NCBI RefSeq assembly: GCF_023195835.1
Contig: NZ_CP096199.1
Span: 1,116,001 to 1,180,000, forward strand
DNA: 64,000 nt
Direction of reading: 5' to 3'
DNA from: Vibrio sinaloensis
GTDB taxonomy: Bacteria; Pseudomonadota; Gammaproteobacteria; Enterobacterales; Vibrionaceae
Shown: positions 28,655-37,647 of the stretch, one piece after another
Numbering within the stretch: position 1 is the stretch's first letter
Layout of the letters: every line of letters starts with the position of its first letter
Notes under the pieces: model-generated
Told to the model about the DNA's origin: nothing
Databases searched by the model: none
Seen by the model: only the letters and a program-made list of their open reading frames with translations
Made by a program: the position numbers and the translations under genes

Positions 28655-28680
28655 CAGGCAAGCACTCATCTGCTTGCCTG
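28655..28680 (-). terminator. hairpin between dctP and dctQ (possible partial terminator / mRNA stabiliser)
   Basis: Perfect 9-bp stem CAGGCAAGC / GCTTGCCTG with an 8-base loop directly after dctP. The minus-strand tail is ATTGTTTATC, not a strong T-run. Such a structure could keep the binding protein mRNA in excess over the permease mRNA. Confidence 0.55.
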
Positions 28681-28689
28681 ACTCAGTGC

Positions 28690-29694
28690 TTACTGCTCGG
28701 CAAATAGCTGAGCGGTATACTCAAATACGGCCTGTGAATCAAATTTGCCTTGGTATTTCTCCACCCACTCTTGACGAACGGATTGCGCGAGCTGGTTTAG
28801 CTGCTCGGTTTGCTCATCGTTAAAGGTCACTAGGGTTAAGCCCTGTTGACGAATGGCTTGCTCATATTTTGCCGTGGTGTTTTGTTCGTAGTTTTGAACA
28901 TAGAAATCCAGCGCTTCATCGACAGAACCGAGTAGCGCTTCACGATGGGCTGGCTTGAGCATCTCAAGCGCTTCGGTATTGACCACCACAGGGCAATTCG
29001 CCGAGCCTAGGTTTAAGTTGGTCGTAGCCCATTGGCCGACTTTGTAAGAGTTCGTTGATAAATGTGCATGAGGGGCGAAAGAGGCCGCATCGATGACACC
29101 TGAATCCATGGATTGACGGACTTCTGAGAAGGGAACCCCGGTTTTAACTGCGCCAAGTTTACCAAGTACACCCATGATGCCGCCTGGGCCACGGACGCGA
29201 AGGCCATCAAAATCTTCTAAGGTCTTTAGTGGGTCGCCTTTGCTGACAATATTGTACTGAGGCAGTGGCGTTGGCATTAACAGGGTAGCGTTCCAACGTG
29301 CCAAATCTTTCTTCACTTCAGGGTGTTCAAACACCTTCATATAAATGTCGCTGATTTGCGCCAGAGAGACTTCTTTCGCGAATGGCAGCTCGGTAACGGT
29401 AATAGTGGGGTTTTTGTCGGCATGATAAAACGCACAGAACTGCGCCATTTCGAAGGCACCAAAGGAGATGCCATCGAGGTTTTCACGTGATTTAGATAAG
29501 CCGCCATAGGAGATGTTGAGCTTAAACTCACCATTAGTTTTGGCCTCTACCAGCTCTGCAAGCTTCTCGACGTTTTCGGTAAAAGCGCGGCGTTTCCCCC
29601 ACAGGGAGACATTCCATTCAGTGGCCGCGGCCACTTCTGTGGCCATAAATCCACCGATAGCGAGCGTGATTAAAGAGGTGCGAAGTGCTTTCAT
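28690..29694 (-). CDS. dctP: TRAP transporter periplasmic substrate-binding protein, DctP family
   Basis: 334 residues from ATG at 29692-29694. A Sec signal (MKALRTSLITLAIGGFMATEVAAA) precedes a DctP-fold periplasmic binding protein. The conserved arginine that usually binds the carboxylate is in DGLRVRGPGG, followed by PFSEVRQSMDSGVIDA. The family binds C4-dicarboxylates or other organic acids; the ligand pocket text (EMAQFCAFYHADKNP) does not let me name the substrate. Control by the divergent DctBD pair through a sigma54 promoter is indicated by the upstream sites. Confidence 0.9.
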   Translation of the reverse strand: MKALRTSLITLAIGGFMATEVAAATEWNVSLWGKRRAFTENVEKLAELVEAKTNGEFKLNISYGGLSKSRENLDGISFGAFEMAQFCAFYHADKNPTITVTELPFAKEVSLAQISDIYMKVFEHPEVKKDLARWNATLLMPTPLPQYNIVSKGDPLKTLEDFDGLRVRGPGGIMGVLGKLGAVKTGVPFSEVRQSMDSGVIDAASFAPHAHLSTNSYKVGQWATTNLNLGSANCPVVVNTEALEMLKPAHREALLGSVDEALDFYVQNYEQNTTAKYEQAIRQQGLTLVTFNDEQTEQLNQLAQSVRQEWVEKYQGKFDSQAVFEYTAQLFAEQ

Positions 29695-29808
29695 AATTCG
29701 TCCTTGTTTTTGGTTATTGACTCGAACATTATCTTGATTCGAGTGAGTTATTTGTGTGCGCCGGTTGATAGCTCGTTTGGCGCTGTCTCACGTTGGCTGT
29801 TGAGCTAT

Positions 29809-29824
29809 AGCAAAGCCTTTGCCA
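29809..29824 (-). promoter_or_regulatory. sigma54 promoter of dctPQM
   Basis: Minus-strand TGGCAAAGGCTTTGCT matches TGGCACG-N4-TTGCW at the essential elements: TGG, a GG-N10-GC spacing and TTGCT. It lies about 115-130 bp upstream of the dctP start, and its presumed activator DctD has the GAFTGA motif needed for sigma54. Confidence 0.8.
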
Positions 29825-29931
29825 AGTTAACAAAATGTTAATTGTTATGTTTTAACTTTATGAAAAATAAGATATAAATCGATTGCGCTTTAGGTGAGCT
29901 GGTTCAGTTTGCGGCTATACTAAATATTGAA

Positions 29932-29989
29932 TGAGCCAAATTTGGCCGATTGTGTAACACGAGTTGGCAAGGTTTGAGCCAAATTTGGC
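29932..29989. promoter_or_regulatory. twin palindromic enhancer boxes, probable DctD sites
   Basis: The 15-mer TGAGCCAAATTTGGC occurs twice (29932-29946 and 29975-29989), each containing the perfect palindrome GCCAAATTTGGC. Their centres are 43 bp apart, about four helical turns, and lie roughly 120-170 bp upstream of the sigma54 promoter, the usual place for enhancer-binding sites. Confidence 0.7.
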
Positions 29990-30096
29990 TGACAAGTCAC
30001 CATATTCTTGCATCAGAGCGAGTGCGCTTGTTGAACACCGCTGGTGGTGCAATTTTTGCCTATTCAGCCCACTTACCCAAACTATGGAGACAAGGA

Positions 30097-31932
30097 ATGT
30101 CACAATCCGGCACTAAACCTATCTATGTATGGATTTGGCTGATTGCTATTGCTTTGGGTGCTGTAATAGCGACCGGGTTGGTTCGCACTAGTGAGCAACA
30201 GGTGCTAAGTGATCTCAATCAGGTGGGAGAAGAGAGACTTAACCTCTACGCCTCGACCCTCGCTGCAGAATATAAGCGGTTTCACTACTTGCCTTTTATC
30301 GTCGCTCATGACCAACATGTCGCGCAGATTCTGACTGATCCAGGCGACCTAGAGAGCCTAGTGTTGGTCAACCATAAGTTAAATCGTTGGCAAAACAAAT
30401 CTGCGGCCAATGCGCTGTATTTGATGAATCGTCATGGCGTGGTCGTGGCGAGCAGTAACTGGCAGAGCTCGAGCAGTTTTGTTGGCCATGACTACCATTT
30501 TCGCCCCTATTTTCGTCAAGCGATGGACGGAAATAGCGGTCGATTTTTTGCGATTGGGGTGACAACGGGGGAGCCTGGGCTATTTCTCTCTTACCCAGTT
30601 AAAATCGGGGGCGAGATAGTTGGTGCGGCCGTCGCCAAAATCAACATGTCAGAACTTGAGGCGAGCTGGAACTCAGGCGGGGAACGAGTCTGGGTGGCCG
30701 ATGGTGATGGCGTGATTTTTCTCGCCAGTCACCCACAATGGCGCTATCGCAGTATTTCCCCTTTATCATCGGGCGTTGTTGAACAAATAAAGGCCGCGCA
30801 GAAGTACAGTGATTACCCGATTGACTCGCTTGGTTTAAGGGAGCTTTCGACGACCGAGCAAGGCTCACGCATTATAGAACTGCAACGGAGTGATTCAGCT
30901 TCTACTGCGGAGACGCAAACCTATCTACTCCATCAGCGGGTGATACCGCAACTCGGGTGGACCCTGTTTTACTTAAGTGATCTTAAGGGGCTCAATCAGA
31001 GCAGATTAAACCTCATCATTATTTCGCTACTTAGTACCGCTCTGTTGGCTCTGGTGTTGTGTTTTGCCTTTAGCCGTTTTAAGCATCAGCAACAACTAGA
31101 GTGGCGAGTGGCGCAGCGAACCAACGCGCTGCGTCAAAGTAACTCCAAGCTCAAGCAAGAGATTGAAGAGCGGATCCGAACCACTCATGCTTTGCGTCAA
31201 ACCAATGAAGAGTTGGTACAGGCTGAAAAAATGGGGGCTTTGGGCCAGCTATCGGCTGAGTTGGTGCATGAGATAAGTCAACCTCTGCAAGCTGTGCAGA
31301 CGTTTCTTGCCAGCAGTAAATTACTGCTAGCAAGAGGAGAGCTGCCGTTGGTGCGCGACAATCTAGATGAGATTGATGACTTACTACGCCGAGTGACATC
31401 CATCATCACGCGACTGAAAACCTTTGCCAGCAAGCCGGTCGGTGAGCTAAAACCTGTCAATGTGTCACAAGCGATCAGTCACGCACTGCAAGTGGTCCAC
31501 CCAAGGCTCGATAAATGCGAGATCCGCGTTAACACTGAGCGATGTGACGATGAATTAGTGGTGCTTGCCAACGATATAAAGCTTGAGCAAGTGTTCGTCA
31601 ATTTATTGAGTAATGCTATTGATGCGATTGAGTCCCCGAGCGTCGACCGCTTAGGTGTGATTACCTTGAGCGCCTACCGCGAGCAGGAAAGAGCGATCAT
31701 AACCGTCTCAGACAACGGTTGTGGGGTCGACCCACAATTTGAATCAAAGTTGTTTGACTCATTCTTTACCACCAAACCTTCTGGCCAAGGGGTCGGCTTA
31801 GGTCTGTCCGTTTCGGCGGGGATTGTCGAAGAGTTCGGCGGCAAACTGAGCATGACACCGAACTCAACCCACGGGGTGACATTTACCCTCAACCTCAATC
31901 TAGCCAACACCAAGGAGAGTCATGATGGATAA
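30097..31932 (+). CDS. dctB: DctB-type sensor histidine kinase
   Basis: 611 residues from ATG at 30097, chosen because GGAGACAAGGA lies just upstream. Two membrane helices (about residues 10-30 and 300-322) bracket a periplasmic double-Cache sensor domain with DctB-like text (VVASSNWQSSSSFVGHDYHFRPYF and GEPGLFLSYPV). A coiled segment leads to HisKA with phosphoacceptor H391 (LVHEISQPLQ), then HATPase motifs NLLSNAIDAI, DNGCGV and GVGLGLSV. It senses an external carboxylate and phosphorylates DctD. It overlaps the dctD start by 11 bp. Confidence 0.92.
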   Translation: MSQSGTKPIYVWIWLIAIALGAVIATGLVRTSEQQVLSDLNQVGEERLNLYASTLAAEYKRFHYLPFIVAHDQHVAQILTDPGDLESLVLVNHKLNRWQNKSAANALYLMNRHGVVVASSNWQSSSSFVGHDYHFRPYFRQAMDGNSGRFFAIGVTTGEPGLFLSYPVKIGGEIVGAAVAKINMSELEASWNSGGERVWVADGDGVIFLASHPQWRYRSISPLSSGVVEQIKAAQKYSDYPIDSLGLRELSTTEQGSRIIELQRSDSASTAETQTYLLHQRVIPQLGWTLFYLSDLKGLNQSRLNLIIISLLSTALLALVLCFAFSRFKHQQQLEWRVAQRTNALRQSNSKLKQEIEERIRTTHALRQTNEELVQAEKMGALGQLSAELVHEISQPLQAVQTFLASSKLLLARGELPLVRDNLDEIDDLLRRVTSIITRLKTFASKPVGELKPVNVSQAISHALQVVHPRLDKCEIRVNTERCDDELVVLANDIKLEQVFVNLLSNAIDAIESPSVDRLGVITLSAYREQERAIITVSDNGCGVDPQFESKLFDSFFTTKPSGQGVGLGLSVSAGIVEEFGGKLSMTPNSTHGVTFTLNLNLANTKESHDG

Positions 31933-33313
31933 CCACAAAGCCGAACCATTAAAGGTGGTGTTGGTTGATGACGAGAGTGCGATTCGCAAAGCAACCAAAC
32001 AATGGTTGAGCTTGGCCGGCTTTGAGGTCGAAGACTATTCTGATGGCCCGAGTGCTTTGGCCCAAATTCGCGCCAACTCGTCTTGTGTGGTGGTGTCGGA
32101 CATCCGAATGCCACAAATGGATGGGATGACGTTTGCACAGGAGGTGCAGCGGATTGATGCAGACATTCCAGTATTACTCGTGACCGCTCACGGCGATGTC
32201 AAAATGGCCGTCGAGGCGATGAGGCGAGGCGTTTATGACTTCATCGAGAAGCCGGTTGAGCCGGAGCTACTGATCGATAGAATCGAACGCGCAGCAGAGA
32301 AACGCCGTTTGGTATTGGAAAATCGTAATTTGCAGCGTTTGCTGAGCCAGAAGTCAAGTATTGAGAGCCGAATTATCGGCCAATCCCCGGTGATGGAGCA
32401 GCTTCGCCAGCAGATAGTTCAGCTTGGGCAAACCCCGGTCGATACCGTGATATATGGTGCGACGGGAACAGGCAAAGAGCTGGTGGCACGCTGTCTACAC
32501 GACTTTAGCCAGCGCAGCCAACATCCGTTTGTCGCGGTGAACTGCGGTGCCATTCCAGAGAATCTGATCGAAAGTGAGCTGTTCGGCCACGAAAAAGGCG
32601 CCTTTACTGGCGCAGATAAACAGCGAATCGGAAAAATAGAGCACGCCAATAAAGGTACGCTGTTCCTCGATGAAATTGAAAGTATGCCACTCAGCTTTCA
32701 AATAAAACTGTTGCGCGTGTTGCAAGAGCGGCGCTTAGAGCGAGTCGGGTCGAATCGAGAGATCGAGCTCGATTTATGGGTGATTGCGGCGACAAAACAA
32801 GACTTACAGCAAGCATCACAACAAGGCGATTTTCGCGAAGATCTTTATTATCGCTTTAATGTGATTGAACTGGCGTTGCCGGCGCTTTGTGAGCGTAGAG
32901 AGGATATCCCACTGCTGTTTGAGTTTTTTGCTCGTAAAGCGGCGCTTCAATACCAACGTGACGTTCGCGAGCTGAACGAACAAGAGTTGGCGATGTTATT
33001 GGAATATGAATGGCCCGGCAATGTTCGACAATTAAAGAATGCCGCTGAGCGCTACGTGCTTGGGATCGGTGCTGGGGATGTACTTGGAACTATTGTCGGT
33101 CAGGATTCGCAGGCGTTGGCGAGTGACAAAACTTCTACCTTGAATGAACGGGTGCAACGTTTTGAGCGCCAATTGATTACCCAGTCTTTACAGCGTCATA
33201 AAGGTAATGTGCAAGCGGTATTGGAGGAGTTAGGGCTACCTCGCCGTACCCTAAACAACAAGATGAACCAGTACCAGATTATTCGCCGTGAGTTCATCGC
33301 GGGGGATGATTAG
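31922..33313 (+). CDS. dctD: DctD-type sigma54-dependent response regulator
   Basis: 463 residues; ATG at 31922 overlaps the dctB end, and a second ATG follows immediately. The receiver domain has phosphoacceptor D60 (VVSDIRMPQMDG), the AAA+ domain has Walker A GATGTGKE, the sigma54-contact loop GAFTGA (226-231) and Walker B GTLFLDEI, and the C-terminus is a Fis-type helix-turn-helix (VQAVLEELGLPRRTLNNKM). It should activate dctPQM from the sigma54 promoter. It overlaps the convergent terB-like gene by 4 bp. Confidence 0.93.
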   Translation: MMDNHKAEPLKVVLVDDESAIRKATKQWLSLAGFEVEDYSDGPSALAQIRANSSCVVVSDIRMPQMDGMTFAQEVQRIDADIPVLLVTAHGDVKMAVEAMRRGVYDFIEKPVEPELLIDRIERAAEKRRLVLENRNLQRLLSQKSSIESRIIGQSPVMEQLRQQIVQLGQTPVDTVIYGATGTGKELVARCLHDFSQRSQHPFVAVNCGAIPENLIESELFGHEKGAFTGADKQRIGKIEHANKGTLFLDEIESMPLSFQIKLLRVLQERRLERVGSNREIELDLWVIAATKQDLQQASQQGDFREDLYYRFNVIELALPALCERREDIPLLFEFFARKAALQYQRDVRELNEQELAMLLEYEWPGNVRQLKNAAERYVLGIGAGDVLGTIVGQDSQALASDKTSTLNERVQRFERQLITQSLQRHKGNVQAVLEELGLPRRTLNNKMNQYQIIRREFIAGDD

Positions 33314-33768
33314 CGGTTGGGTTTGTTTTCCGTCGCCGAAAGCTTGGCGCGGATAAATTCACTGTGATCAACGTAAAGAAGCTCGGCACTTTTACGAATT
33401 ACCGCATCTTCGAGAGGGTCGATATTTCCGTCGGCATTGGCCACTTGCCACATGGCTTCGATTAACTGGTAGCGCGCTTCTGAAGTGAGCGTTCTTAATT
33501 GCGAGGTGAAATCGTATAGCGAGGCAGACTCTTGGGTGGCGCGTTGCGCTCGCTCTAACAGCGTTTCAGCTTGGCTACTGTCTAACTTGAGTAGTGTTTC
33601 AAGCAAGTGCAGTTTCGCCTGCCGCTCTTGCTGCTCCACTTGGTGATCTGCGCCCGCAACCTCACACAGTAAGCATGCGATGGCCAAGTCAGGGTCGGCG
33701 TGTGTGTGCTGGCCTAAATCTTCGCCTTCTAGTAGCTGTTTAAACAGTTTGGTGATCGAATTGAGCAT
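33310..33768 (-). CDS. TerB-like protein
   Basis: 152 residues from ATG at 33766-33768. The text ACLLCEVAGADHQVEQQERQ and a second half with VANADGNIDPLEDAVIRKSAELLYV show the two-fold acidic helical repeat of the TerB/DjlA-N group, which may bind metal ions. No membrane segment or J domain is attached. Function is unknown; tellurite resistance should not be assumed because no other ter gene is nearby. The stop overlaps that of dctD. Confidence 0.8.
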   Translation of the reverse strand: MLNSITKLFKQLLEGEDLGQHTHADPDLAIACLLCEVAGADHQVEQQERQAKLHLLETLLKLDSSQAETLLERAQRATQESASLYDFTSQLRTLTSEARYQLIEAMWQVANADGNIDPLEDAVIRKSAELLYVDHSEFIRAKLSATENKPNR

Positions 33769-33845
33769 AGCCTGCGCCTTTGTCGGTATTGATAGTTTAT
33801 AGATAGTGGCCAGCGACAATGATCACAACCCAATTGACAAAAATC

Positions 33846-35741
33846 TTACTTTTCTTTTATCGGCAGAAATTCCCACTCGCGTCCATCACCGGTCAAAATA
33901 GCAATGCGTGCGGGTTTACCTTGATCGTCGAGTTTGAGTTCACCAATGGCGCTGCTATTGACTAATCTACGGCGTCCTGGTGTGTTCGGGTCGCGCTTTT
34001 TAACTTTTAGCCGCTTTCGTTTGGTAAACCAGTTGAGCGGCGAGCGCGGTGAATAGAGCAGTCGGTCGGCGTGGTCACAGAAGCCGAGTAATGGCTCGGG
34101 GAACTGACTTTTTAATCCGCTGCAAGTGACTTGGTAAATGTTGGGGCTGTTGCGTCGAAACCTCAGCTTAATATCGTAGGCGAATGAGTAGTGTACATCG
34201 CCTGACAGAATCACGAAGTTGGTCGGTGTTTTGGTGTGGGTGAAGATACTCAGCAAGGTGTTGGCGCTACCACGATGTGCCATCCAGTTTTCGGCATCCA
34301 CCATCAAAGGCTTGCCGAGCGCGGTTACGATTCGTTGCAACGTTTCAATAAACTTGACGCCGAACATAGGTGCGGCCGAGACAATAATGACTTTATCTTG
34401 ATGCAGCAGCGCTTGTTGCAACTCCACCATCGCTTCCCAATCCATCAATCCGGAGGGTTTGTTCATCCGTGACTCAGAGCGCCAGCGTCGAGTTCGGGTA
34501 TCGAGCACCACGACTTTGGGCGCGCGGTCTATGGTGTAGTGCCACTGCTCGAAACGGTATAGATGATCAATGAAGTGGTCGTGGGCATCACTTTCGGGTG
34601 ACGCCAAGAAATCTTTGGCGTATTGAATGAACTGTGGTGAAAAATTATCAGGCTCGTTGCCCCAACCTTGGCACAACCAATAGGCGGCCAAACCGTTGCC
34701 GATGATTCGCTTGGCAAACGGGTCGCCATATGCGGCCATCTCCCAGCCAATCGTCAGGTTCCAGTCATCCGTAATATCGTGGTCATCAAAGATCATATAA
34801 GTCGGAATATGGGCAAAGAGTCGCTGTACCTTATCAAGACCGGCGACAAACTGAGTGATGACCTGCTGTTCGTTGTGCCAACGCTGTTGCATTTCGGGTA
34901 TTAAGCGCTGCTCAGCGTGCACAAAATCTTGGTCACGCAATCGCGTGGGGTTTAGCTTTGACCACAGTGTCGGCGACCAAACCAGCAGATACATGGCAAA
35001 GAACTCGCTAAAGGTGACTAAGTGATTGTCTGCGTCGGTCGAGGTAAAAATTGGTGCATTTCGTTTTGGAAACAGCTTGGTCAGCCAATGGCCATCATCA
35101 TAGTCATGAGGAAGCAGGCGGTCACGGCCATAATAGCAATCAGCGTGGGCGTACAATGCGTGTGCATCTGGCACAGGTGCCTGTTCAAAACGCTCGTTAG
35201 GCAACCCGAGTAACGCGACCGTTTGAATAATGGCGTCCAGCATGGGCCCTGCTACATGGTCGGCGTAAATTTGGTCGCCGCTCATCATCAGTAAATCAGG
35301 ACGCTCCTCCACGCTCAACGTTGCCATCTTTTCATCGGTACGAACTAAGGCGTCTTCGCTGGGGTAGTGCGGGTTACGACAGGAGCCATGCATAACATAG
35401 TCAGCTTTGCTTGAGATGGTAAAACAAAGCTCCGACTCGCCGGGGTACAAAAGATGAGGATAGCGCTCAGTCAGTGGGCCATGTTGCGTGATGAACTGAT
35501 AACTGAGCACGCAATCGAGTGGAAACTCGCCTTTAAATTGAGCCAAAGTCACAAAGCATTGTGCACCGACTCGTATTGGCTCAATATTATCCAGTGGATG
35601 GCGAAATAGAACTTGCTGTTCACGGGTGAGCGTAAACTCCCCCTCAAGTGGTTCGTTGGTCACTAACCAAAACACTAACTCATCGCTAGCGGCTTTGCGT
35701 AATATGGGGCCGGCTATCAAAAAAGGCGGGCAGTCTGGCAT
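33846..35741 (-). CDS. PhoD-like (alkaline phosphatase D family) metallophosphatase
   Basis: 631 residues from ATG at 35739-35741. The metallophosphatase motifs are HGSCRNP, LLMMSGDQIYADH, IFDDHDITDDWN and ILSGDVHYSFAYD, in the order seen in PhoD-like proteins. There is no signal peptide or Tat motif, so unlike classical secreted PhoD it is probably cytoplasmic. It should hydrolyse phosphomono- or diesters; the substrate is unknown. It lies 3 bp downstream of a small gene with which it probably forms an operon. Confidence 0.85.
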   Translation of the reverse strand: MPDCPPFLIAGPILRKAASDELVFWLVTNEPLEGEFTLTREQQVLFRHPLDNIEPIRVGAQCFVTLAQFKGEFPLDCVLSYQFITQHGPLTERYPHLLYPGESELCFTISSKADYVMHGSCRNPHYPSEDALVRTDEKMATLSVEERPDLLMMSGDQIYADHVAGPMLDAIIQTVALLGLPNERFEQAPVPDAHALYAHADCYYGRDRLLPHDYDDGHWLTKLFPKRNAPIFTSTDADNHLVTFSEFFAMYLLVWSPTLWSKLNPTRLRDQDFVHAEQRLIPEMQQRWHNEQQVITQFVAGLDKVQRLFAHIPTYMIFDDHDITDDWNLTIGWEMAAYGDPFAKRIIGNGLAAYWLCQGWGNEPDNFSPQFIQYAKDFLASPESDAHDHFIDHLYRFEQWHYTIDRAPKVVVLDTRTRRWRSESRMNKPSGLMDWEAMVELQQALLHQDKVIIVSAAPMFGVKFIETLQRIVTALGKPLMVDAENWMAHRGSANTLLSIFTHTKTPTNFVILSGDVHYSFAYDIKLRFRRNSPNIYQVTCSGLKSQFPEPLLGFCDHADRLLYSPRSPLNWFTKRKRLKVKKRDPNTPGRRRLVNSSAIGELKLDDQGKPARIAILTGDGREWEFLPIKEK

Positions 35742-35744
35742 GGG

Positions 35745-36101
35745 TTACTCTTGCAGCTCCTCAGGATCTTCCAGAATTTCGACCACTTCAGAACTGGAAC
35801 GTTCATGCCCCATTAGGAATAGCGCTAACATCGCATCTGCTTTGGTCTTGTCATCAGAGCTGTCGGACAAAATCTGTTCGAAACGGTGACGAATCATCGC
35901 CACTTCATGTTCGACGAAACCGCGTCCTTCCTCTTCACCCTGAGTCTCTTCAGGAGCAGTATCGAAGCTCAAAAACAGCAGTTCACCGTCCAGGTTAGTC
36001 TCCAATAGACGTTCGGGTAGCCAGCTCTCTCCGGTCACTATGTCCGGATCACAATCATTTGGCAATGCGTCGAGTCTTTTTTTTAATTCAGATGCTTTCA
36101 C
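35745..36101 (-). CDS. conserved acidic protein of unknown function
   Basis: 118 residues if GTG at 36099-36101 is the start (product opens KASELKKRLDALPND); TTG at 36146 would add 15 residues. No ATG is available and no strong ribosome-binding site settles it. The product is acidic and soluble, with EEETQ/EEEGRG in the middle and a helical C-terminus (HRFEQILSD, ALFLMGHERSSSEVVEIL). I recognise no domain. It directly precedes the PhoD-like gene with a 3-bp gap, so the two are probably co-expressed. Confidence 0.7.
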   Translation of the reverse strand: MKASELKKRLDALPNDCDPDIVTGESWLPERLLETNLDGELLFLSFDTAPEETQGEEEGRGFVEHEVAMIRHRFEQILSDSSDDKTKADAMLALFLMGHERSSSEVVEILEDPEELQE

Positions 36102-36219
36102 AATCGTTCGATTTGAGGGATCATATCTTCTTATTTTAACGACCAATGGCGCAGAAACCTAAGTATAAAGACTATTAGTTGGTGAGTTTTTGAGTTGTTG
36201 CGTTACTTTTGGATAGAAA

Positions 36220-37539
36220 ATGATACATAAATCTTCACTATCGATATTTTCGATCGTGGTCAGTGGCTTATTTGCTCCCATCACTTATGCACAACAAACC
36301 GAAGTGATCGCCGAGCAGAATTGGGGAATCGCTGCAGCTTTTCGCACCGCAACGATTCCATACACATCCAACAATAATGACCAAACCGTAGGCACTTTTG
36401 TGCCGATGATGTTCTTTGACAATGAACATGTGTTTATTGATGGTATGCAAGGTGGTGCCTATCTGTATCAACAAGATAGATGGCAACTGAATGCCTTAAT
36501 GCGACTACGTTTTGTCGATATTCCCGCTTCTGCGCAAAACACTTATCAAGGTGACACGGTCGACTTTGGCGCTCAACTTCGCTATCGACTCGACGAGACG
36601 TGGACACTCGCAGGGGAACTGATGAGTGATGATGAGTTTCGCTTTCACGCTAACTTGACGGCCTCTGCCGACTATCAATGGGGTGATTGGCAGATTGAGC
36701 CCCATGCAACCATCAGGTTTAAGGGCGCAGACTTTAACAGTGAGTATTACGCGTTTAAATCTTACACAGGTGAGAGTATTGATGCGGGTGTCGATATGAG
36801 TGTGGGAGTGAACGCTCGTTATCATGTCTACTCCAATTTGTATCTCCTCGGTGCCACCAGTGTGACCCGTTTAGACAACAGTGCTTATCGCTCGACGATC
36901 GTCAACGATCGATTTGAAGGCGAGTTGTTCTTAGGCTTTGGTTTTTTCAATGACAAAACTAAAGCACCGAAAACCGCATTGAGTAATCCGCGCTATTTGC
37001 GCGTGGCGCATGGTTGGGCGACGTCGTCAAACATTGGTGAGATATTCAGTTTTAATCGCGAGAAAGATCCGTATAACAATCAGTTGACTTCGGTGTTTTA
37101 TGGTCACCCGTTAACCGATGAGCTGTTTGGCCTCCCGCTGGATATCTATTTAACGCCAGGACTGGTTCATCATTGGTCATCATCGGTCCAGTCAGTCTCC
37201 ACGGAATATGTCGCAGCGATTAAGGCCTATTACACCTTTGAATGGCCGATACAGTGGCGGTTTGGTGTCGCTGAAGGGCTCTCCTACATTGATAGCCTCA
37301 CCTACATTGAGTACGAAGAGATGAAACGAAAAGGCTATGAACCGAGTAAGTTACTCAACTACCTCGATTTTTCCGTTGACGTCAATGTGGGGGACCTATT
37401 CAACCAACCAGACTATAACCATGTTTGGTTTGGCTATTCGCTTCATCACCGTAGCGCAATATTTGAAAAAGCCTCGCAATTTGGCCGAATCAAAGGGGGC
37501 AGTAATTATAATACCCTCTATGTGCAGATCGATTTTTGA
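36220..37539 (+). CDS. outer-membrane MipA/OmpV-like protein with possible PagL-like second half
   Basis: 439 residues from ATG at 36220. A Sec signal (about residues 1-24, ending TYAQ) is followed by alternating beta strands and a terminal phenylalanine (VQIDF), all typical of an outer-membrane barrel. Residues about 25-240 fit the MipA/OmpV family. The second half (about 255-439) ends in WFGYSLHHRSAIFEK and GGSNYNTLYV, reminiscent of the His-x-Ser region of lipid A deacylase (PagL) barrels. If so, this is a two-barrel or fused protein; the enzymatic idea is inference. A terminator follows. Confidence 0.72.
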   Translation: MIHKSSLSIFSIVVSGLFAPITYAQQTEVIAEQNWGIAAAFRTATIPYTSNNNDQTVGTFVPMMFFDNEHVFIDGMQGGAYLYQQDRWQLNALMRLRFVDIPASAQNTYQGDTVDFGAQLRYRLDETWTLAGELMSDDEFRFHANLTASADYQWGDWQIEPHATIRFKGADFNSEYYAFKSYTGESIDAGVDMSVGVNARYHVYSNLYLLGATSVTRLDNSAYRSTIVNDRFEGELFLGFGFFNDKTKAPKTALSNPRYLRVAHGWATSSNIGEIFSFNREKDPYNNQLTSVFYGHPLTDELFGLPLDIYLTPGLVHHWSSSVQSVSTEYVAAIKAYYTFEWPIQWRFGVAEGLSYIDSLTYIEYEEMKRKGYEPSKLLNYLDFSVDVNVGDLFNQPDYNHVWFGYSLHHRSAIFEKASQFGRIKGGSNYNTLYVQIDF

Positions 37540-37557
37540 CCGCCTGCCGTAATACAG

Positions 37558-37590
37558 ACGCCCACCAGCATTGCTAGGTGGGCGTTTTTG
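37558..37590 (+). terminator. rho-independent terminator
   Basis: A 9-bp stem ACGCCCACC / GGTGGGCGT followed by TTTTTG, 19 bp after the outer-membrane gene stop. Confidence 0.88.
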
Positions 37591-37647
37591 CTTTCACCTG
37601 TGTTACAATCCACGCAGTTTTATCGATAGAAAAGAATAGGTAATGCT

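Larger units (their letters stand above)
29695..30096. other. dctP-dctB divergent control region
   Basis: 402 bp without a gene. From left to right it holds the sigma54 promoter of dctPQM (29809-29824, minus) and two identical palindromic boxes (29932-29946 and 29975-29989). An open frame extends dctB upstream through this region, but it runs across the boxes and lacks a ribosome-binding site. Confidence 0.7.

Noticed and set aside
29950-30096. N-terminal extension of the dctB reading frame
   Set aside because: It runs through the twin palindromes and lacks a ribosome-binding site, while ATG at 30097 has GGAGACAAGGA and starts just before the first membrane segment.
33310-33768. Tellurite resistance determinant
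   Set aside because: Only a TerB-like fold is present; no terA, terC, terD or terE genes are nearby.
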